Source: Gymnothorax reevesii (Eukaryota > Chordata > Actinopteri > Anguilliformes > Muraenidae). From it: a stretch of DNA of 64,000 bases. The translations under genes were made by a program, and so were the position numbers. The DNA is taken from positions 115,619,166 through 115,683,165 of the forward strand of contig CM056576.1 in NCBI GenBank assembly GCA_029721435.1, given 5' to 3'. The notes under the pieces are model-generated. The model made no database searches. It saw nothing but the letters and a program-made list of their open reading frames with translations, and was not told where the DNA came from. Of the stretch, positions 59,716 through 64,000 are shown piece after piece (positions within the stretch are counted from its first letter, which is position 1; each line of letters begins with the position of its first letter).

Positions 59716-61820
59716 CGAATCTCTGGCAGCTCAAGCACGAATTTGCTATCGGCTACAGTTTGCTATGGCAACAGTTGGTGAGTACAGCGGTTTTTCTACT
59801 TCCTAGTTAGTATGCAGGCAAAGCTAGAATCCACCCCATATAGACACATTTGTAGAATGGGTCGACATGCCCAAGTGAAGACCGGAGACCGTAAAAATCC
59901 AGTGGGTCTGAGTTTAGAGGGAAACATGAACAGTGAGGAGCAGCTAAAAGTGGACCAACAGCATATTGACTGCTTCGGTGTGTATTAGGACCTGCTGGTT
60001 CGTGTGCATAGCTGTGGTGTGTTGTTAGTGTGGAGAAACGAACAGCTTCCGCGCTGGTATTTCAACTAGGAGAGACTCAAGAGAAAATCAGGAAAATATT
60101 TATTATCCTTTGTTCATAAAGGGGTAACATGCTTAAATCGAACAAGTCTTTGGCGCTTGGACTCTTTGGAAGGACTCAAAGATCAGGAGCACTGCCAGGA
60201 GCAGCCGCAGGAAATCCCCCTGAAGAGTCCAGACACTGATGGCGGTGGTGGCTGAAGACCAGTGAAGCTGGCGCGGCGGAACAGGAGGTCTGATGAGTAG
60301 GGTGAGGTTGGGGCGGAGGAGGGTCAGCGAGCGGCAGCATGGATGAACTAGGGCGGAGAAAATAACATATTTAAAAAAGACGGCAGCAGAATGATTGGCT
60401 AGCGACGCGACTGAGGTGTGCCCTGGTTGGATAGAAGCTATCAGCTGCTATGCCAGCTGACTGCTCATTGACAGCCCTGCATATTGACTGCGGAGAATCA
60501 TGAGTGAACATGCATGAACAAAATAGACAGGGTTGACGAGCGCGAAAGAGAGAGAGTCTTCCTGGCTGAACTTTCGCTAAGCTTCATATGACGGAGGGGT
60601 GAAAGCTCAAAGCTAAACGGCCTTTTTGGAAATTACCCATGGTAATGGTTTACTTATTGCTTCGGAATGACCAGCTTTTCCTCGCGGAAAATGGGCGCAT
60701 TATGGATAGCGTGCGAGAGCTAGACAGAGCTCCGGTTATGTCATGAACATGAGACAGGTTTTACAGACCGTCCGTCTGCGTGAACCATTGCTTATGTGGA
60801 GCTAGCGAATCGATCACTTTTACAGGAAAGAATTTAATATTCAATTAATGTCAATGCAGAGTGATTTGTTACACCGGACACGTTATAGCCTGTGCGCTCC
60901 ACTATTGCTTTTACCGGTAGTATCAGAGAGCTTGCCTAGACATTGGAGATTTATCAGGCATGGATAAATAAAGAGATCGTTTCATAAGCAACCAAAAATG
61001 CACCTGAAGCACTTCAAAATCTACGTCTGGTCTAACTGCAGCCCTACTCGTCAGACACATATGAACATAATACAGGTTTTGCAGAACGTAAGTTCCATTA
61101 GGGCCGGCAAGTTGCTTATGTGGAGCTAGCGAATTGATCACTTCTACGGCGGAGAATTACCTATTTATTCCCCGCCATTTTCGGCTTTTTATTAGCCACA
61201 ACAATTTCTAAAGGGGGATGAAATTATGTCAAGGTAATGCAGAGAAATAATTTGAAAACTGGTTGAGCTTTCGCATTGCCTTCATGGTAGCACCAGAGAG
61301 CTTGCTTAGACATTTGTGAAGCATCCGGCTGATCCCGGTCATGGATAAGTGAAGCGATCACTAACTGTAGTGGCTACAATCGGGCAACGTTATGATGAAA
61401 CTGCCACATTGAGGCTTACCGAAGTAACACAAGTATGCCGATCATAATTGCTGCATATAAGTTAACCAGGAGCATTTTTAATTAGCAGAGCACACAAACT
61501 AACATGCAGTAGCTGGTAACTGAGCGGTCATAACCACAGAGACAAACCCTTGCAATACAGGTTTTACAGACAGCAAGTTCTGTTATTATTCAGTTGTACC
61601 AAGCATCCAAATTACAAGCAAGTATTAAAAGTTAGCTTCAAATGAGGTTTATGTTCACACACTTTCTGTAGAATTTCCCTTGATATCACTCTTGCATAAT
61701 TAGGACACAAACATTAGCAACAGTAACTACCTTAGCTGCTGTGCTACAACTGCAATCAACTGGCTATCACGTCAACATGGCTTATGCAATAAGAGCAACT
61801 TACAGCTTCTGTGTCTGTGA
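59716..61820. other. Spacer with tandem duplication, no gene recognised
   Basis: Moderately GC-rich around 60150-60360 but with no recognisable exons. The segment 'gcttatgtggagctagcgaa' with flanks recurs at 60791 and 61110; 'caggtttta/gcagac' recurs at 60755, 61072 and 61558, indicating tandem units of roughly 320-480 bp. Confidence 0.5.
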
Positions 61821-61824
61821 GTCA

Positions 61825-62178
61825 TGGATATTATAATTCCTGAGTATGAGCTCAAGTGACTTGTTTTCTTGTTGGATATACCCACAGAGACCAGGATGCC
61901 CTATAGCTTGTGTCATACTGACACTGCAATGCTCATGCTGCCTGCTCATTTTCAATCAGTAATGACTGGTGACTCTGAAGAGCAGAGTCATTGTCAGTGA
62001 TACCAAAGAAACATGGAAACTTAGGTTGACTTCTTGTTGTTATATGCATATGCAATGACATCTTAAAAAACAATAATTTACACTTCAATAGAAAAATGTA
62101 CTGAGATGTATCAGATCCGAACAGAATTAATTATCCACCAGCATAACAAAGTAAAATCCCACAAAGTAACAGAAGCAT
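61825..62178 (-). pseudogene. Divergent-class V pseudogene (copy D)
   Basis: The leader 62178-62139 matches copy C at the exon level (MLLLLCGILLCYA, donor gtggat). The V exon starts near 62006 and reads ITDNDSALQSHQSLLIENEQ before an in-frame TGA. The rest is shifted, and homology ends near 61825 before YYC. No RSS. Partner of copy C in the duplicated V6/V10 block. Confidence 0.72.
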
Positions 62179-62682
62179 TTGTGTTTGTAGTCTGAGTGCT
62201 GAAGCCTCACTAGGTGCCCTCTCTCTCAGTGAGGTATAACAGCACAGTGTTGAGGAGGTTTTATTATGTAGCTCCTGTAGTATCCAATTCCTTGGGTTTC
62301 AAATATCTTGTGGTGGTAGTGGCAGCTCATTCATCACACAGCTCTTCTCCAAACACTTTTTTTTGCTTTCTGTATTTTTCCCAGTGCCCTCAAAGGTGTT
62401 ATTAATTGTGAGATAACTCTCTTCGTGGTATCTCTCATACACTGCCAGTTAAACTCTTGGTGTCTTTACGATGTATAATAAAGCTTAAGGTGTCCATGTG
62501 CACAGCATCAGACCAAGGCCTGCTCCAGGAAACCGCATAGTGGAACAATATCTACATCTTGTGGCCAGCTGGAAGCACAACACTGCACCGAGGCCCAGTA
62601 CTGTACTGTAATAGAATAAAATACCTTTTAAGCACTCTTCAATGTCTGGTTGATGGTAAGAGCGTCAGACACCATTCATTTT

Positions 62683-62814
62683 GAGGGGAACTCCACCCAA
62701 AACATGACTTTGGCTCATTCCTGTCAAATTTTTTTTTTTTGAGTAAAAAAACCTGTCAAAACAGTTTTCCAAACTGCCCTCTCTGTCTATGCTTTGGGTG
62801 GAGTGCCCCTTTCA
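62683..62814. mobile_element. MITE, TIR GAGGGGAACTCCACCCAAA (copy 2)
   Basis: Same element as 32073-32221, ending GGGTGGAGTGCCCCTTTC, in the same place relative to the neighbouring V genes. Confidence 0.68.
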
Positions 62815-63511
62815 GAACTGTGCTGTAATTGCTTACTTGGTAGCTTAGTGGTTCTTATGTTGGGAGAGACTTCCTCGTGGACCTTCGACCTTTAATGAAA
62901 ATGTTGTGGCTGGTATTCGAATACCTGACTATACGGCTCCGAGCTGAATGTCATAAATGACAGCAACTTGGCAGCCCTAGATGGCTGCTTTTACAAATGA
63001 TGGAAAACTGTAATTTCGTCATAATGGTGGCAAAATTCCCAAAGATCATATCTATGTGTCTGTGAATTGCATTTTACGGGAAAAAAAAGAATCTGGTCAT
63101 AATCAAGTCATAGTGTTGCTCAGCAGTACCATTTATTTTGAATTACATTGCATTTTAATTACGGAAAGAATTTATTTGTTTAATTTGAAGTTTTTGGCAT
63201 TGGCAAAATATGCAAACTCCACACAGGTTGGGCCAGCGCTAAATTCCTGCGAAGAAAAAGGCAGCATTTAAGTGATCTTTCTTGAACTTTTACAGAAAGA
63301 CCATGTCTATTATCTCTGCCTGTTGGCTGAAACAGAACTGTTTCCATTTGCGCAGGTATGGGTCATGTCTGTTCCAGATAGAGATCATGAGGAAAGTGAT
63401 CTTATTGATGATGATTAGAATAGGCTCAGGCTGCAGTATAACTAGCATTAAAATAAAAAGTTTAATTTTTTTTTTTTTTTTTCTGTTCCCATCATATTTC
63501 ATTTCTTACCA
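62815..63511. other. Spacer 3' of V10
   Basis: Collinear with the V6 3' flank (32222-32731). No gene. Confidence 0.5.
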
Positions 63512-63549
63512 GGTTCTTGTACAGAGTTGATGGGTTTCCTGTCACTGTG
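63512..63549 (-). other. 23-type RSS of V10
   Basis: Heptamer CACAGTG 63543-63549, 22-bp spacer, nonamer ACAAGAACC 63512-63520 (one change from consensus). Confidence 0.9.
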
Positions 63550-63844
63550 GGCCTCAGGGCACAGTAGTACAGAGCAGAGTCTGACACTTTAGCAGAGGAG
63601 AGTTCCAGATGCACTAGGTTGTTTGCGTCATCATGCTTAACTGTAAATTTATCTTTCTCTTCCTTCCCCTTACTTCTTAAGATGAGAATAATGAATTCGG
63701 GTTTTGAACTGGTGTATTGACGATACCATTGAAAAACGTCTCCTGCGTCAAAACCAGTGTAGTTACATGACAGTCTGACACTGTTGCCTTCAAAACCTTG
63801 CACTTCATTGCCAATCGATGTAATTCCATACTGAAAGCTTCCAC
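63550..63844 (-). CDS. TCR alpha/delta V segment V10 (V exon; leader outside window)
   Basis: V exon 63844-63550 (295 nt) after ttttgcag. It reads SFQYGITSIGNEVQGFEG, then VRLSCNYTG, Trp in VFQWYRQ, EFIILILRSKGKEEKDKFTV, and DSALYYCAL. Intact hallmarks. Closest to V6. The V6 leader intron is 349 bp, so the V10 leader should start near position 64190, beyond the window end. The nonamer has one mismatch, which may lower but not abolish use. Confidence 0.9.
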
Positions 63845-64000
63845 CTGCAAAAGAAAAGATAAATCAATATGATGTGTCATGCGTCCAAAAATTACTCCAA
63901 TTATCCAAAGTGAGAATGAAATTGTTTGATTTAAATTCAGCTTTTTTTACCCTCTAGTCATGGATTATGTGAGAAATATTAATGCATACCAAAGTAATAA
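63845..64000 (-). other. V10 leader intron (partial)
   Basis: Collinear with the V6 leader intron (33065-33230). No coding sequence. Confidence 0.7.

Noticed and set aside
1..64000. J, D or constant-region segments
   Set aside because: No 12-type RSS next to an FGxG-coding stretch and no constant-domain exon was seen on either strand.
1..64000. CRISPR array or bacterial operon
   Set aside because: Intron-containing V genes, SINE and eukaryotic transposons show vertebrate DNA; the tandem repeats lack spacer structure.

Overview
This window looks like teleost fish chromosomal DNA. It carries part of a T-cell receptor alpha/delta variable-gene array in a dense bed of transposable elements. The fish assignment rests on the V-gene architecture (a leader exon and a V exon of about 295 bp, followed by a 23-type recombination signal) and on the repeats: Tc1-like transposons, hAT foldbacks, a tRNA-derived SINE, Helitron-like elements and Ty3/gypsy relics of fish type. 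I cannot name the species. No D, J or C segments were recognised, and no ordinary multi-exon host gene was found.

Layout. Every V segment lies on the minus strand. Taking V1 to V10 by increasing coordinate, eight V exons look usable: V1 (323-1050), V3 (17167-17842), V4 (23969-24493), V6 (32770-33453), V7 (41497-42460), V8 (49409-50121), V9 (56353-56788) and V10 (63550-63844, leader beyond the window edge). V2 (11705-12214) is decaying: the framework-2 Trp is Arg and its nonamer is gone. A second, divergent V class, including 'V5' at 30.7 kb, survives only as pseudogenes at 4.7, 21.6, 30.7 and 61.8 kb. Two further V scraps sit at 26.1 and 55.4 kb. All usable V exons are followed by CACAGTG, exactly 22 bp, then ACAAAAACC or a one-base variant.

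The array grew by block duplication. V1/V8, V2/V4, V3/V7 and (dead V + MITE + V6)/(dead V + MITE + V10) are paralogous blocks that share introns and flanks. Several transposons sit in one copy and are absent at the matching site of the partner, so the paralogs act as natural empty sites.

Mobile DNA with defined ends: a solo LTR at 3571-4028 (TSD ATTAA); a SINE at 7793-8113 (12-bp TSD); a Tc1-like element at 9.49-11.35 kb split by a solo LTR (TSD GTTAG); a small LTR element at 27302-28367 (TSD GTTCG); a hAT-type foldback at 28868-29447 (TSD CATGTCTT); and Helitron-like elements with 3' hairpin and CTAG ends at 1.7, 18.7, 22.3 and 38.9 kb. Two Ty3/gypsy pol relics lie at 35.0-38.3 and 52.8-54.6 kb.

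The most unusual object is at about 13.49-17.01 kb. Long inverted arms of about 340 bp enclose a decayed minus-strand gene whose product combined a SWIM zinc finger, a Ulp1-like (C48) cysteine protease and a PHD-like finger.
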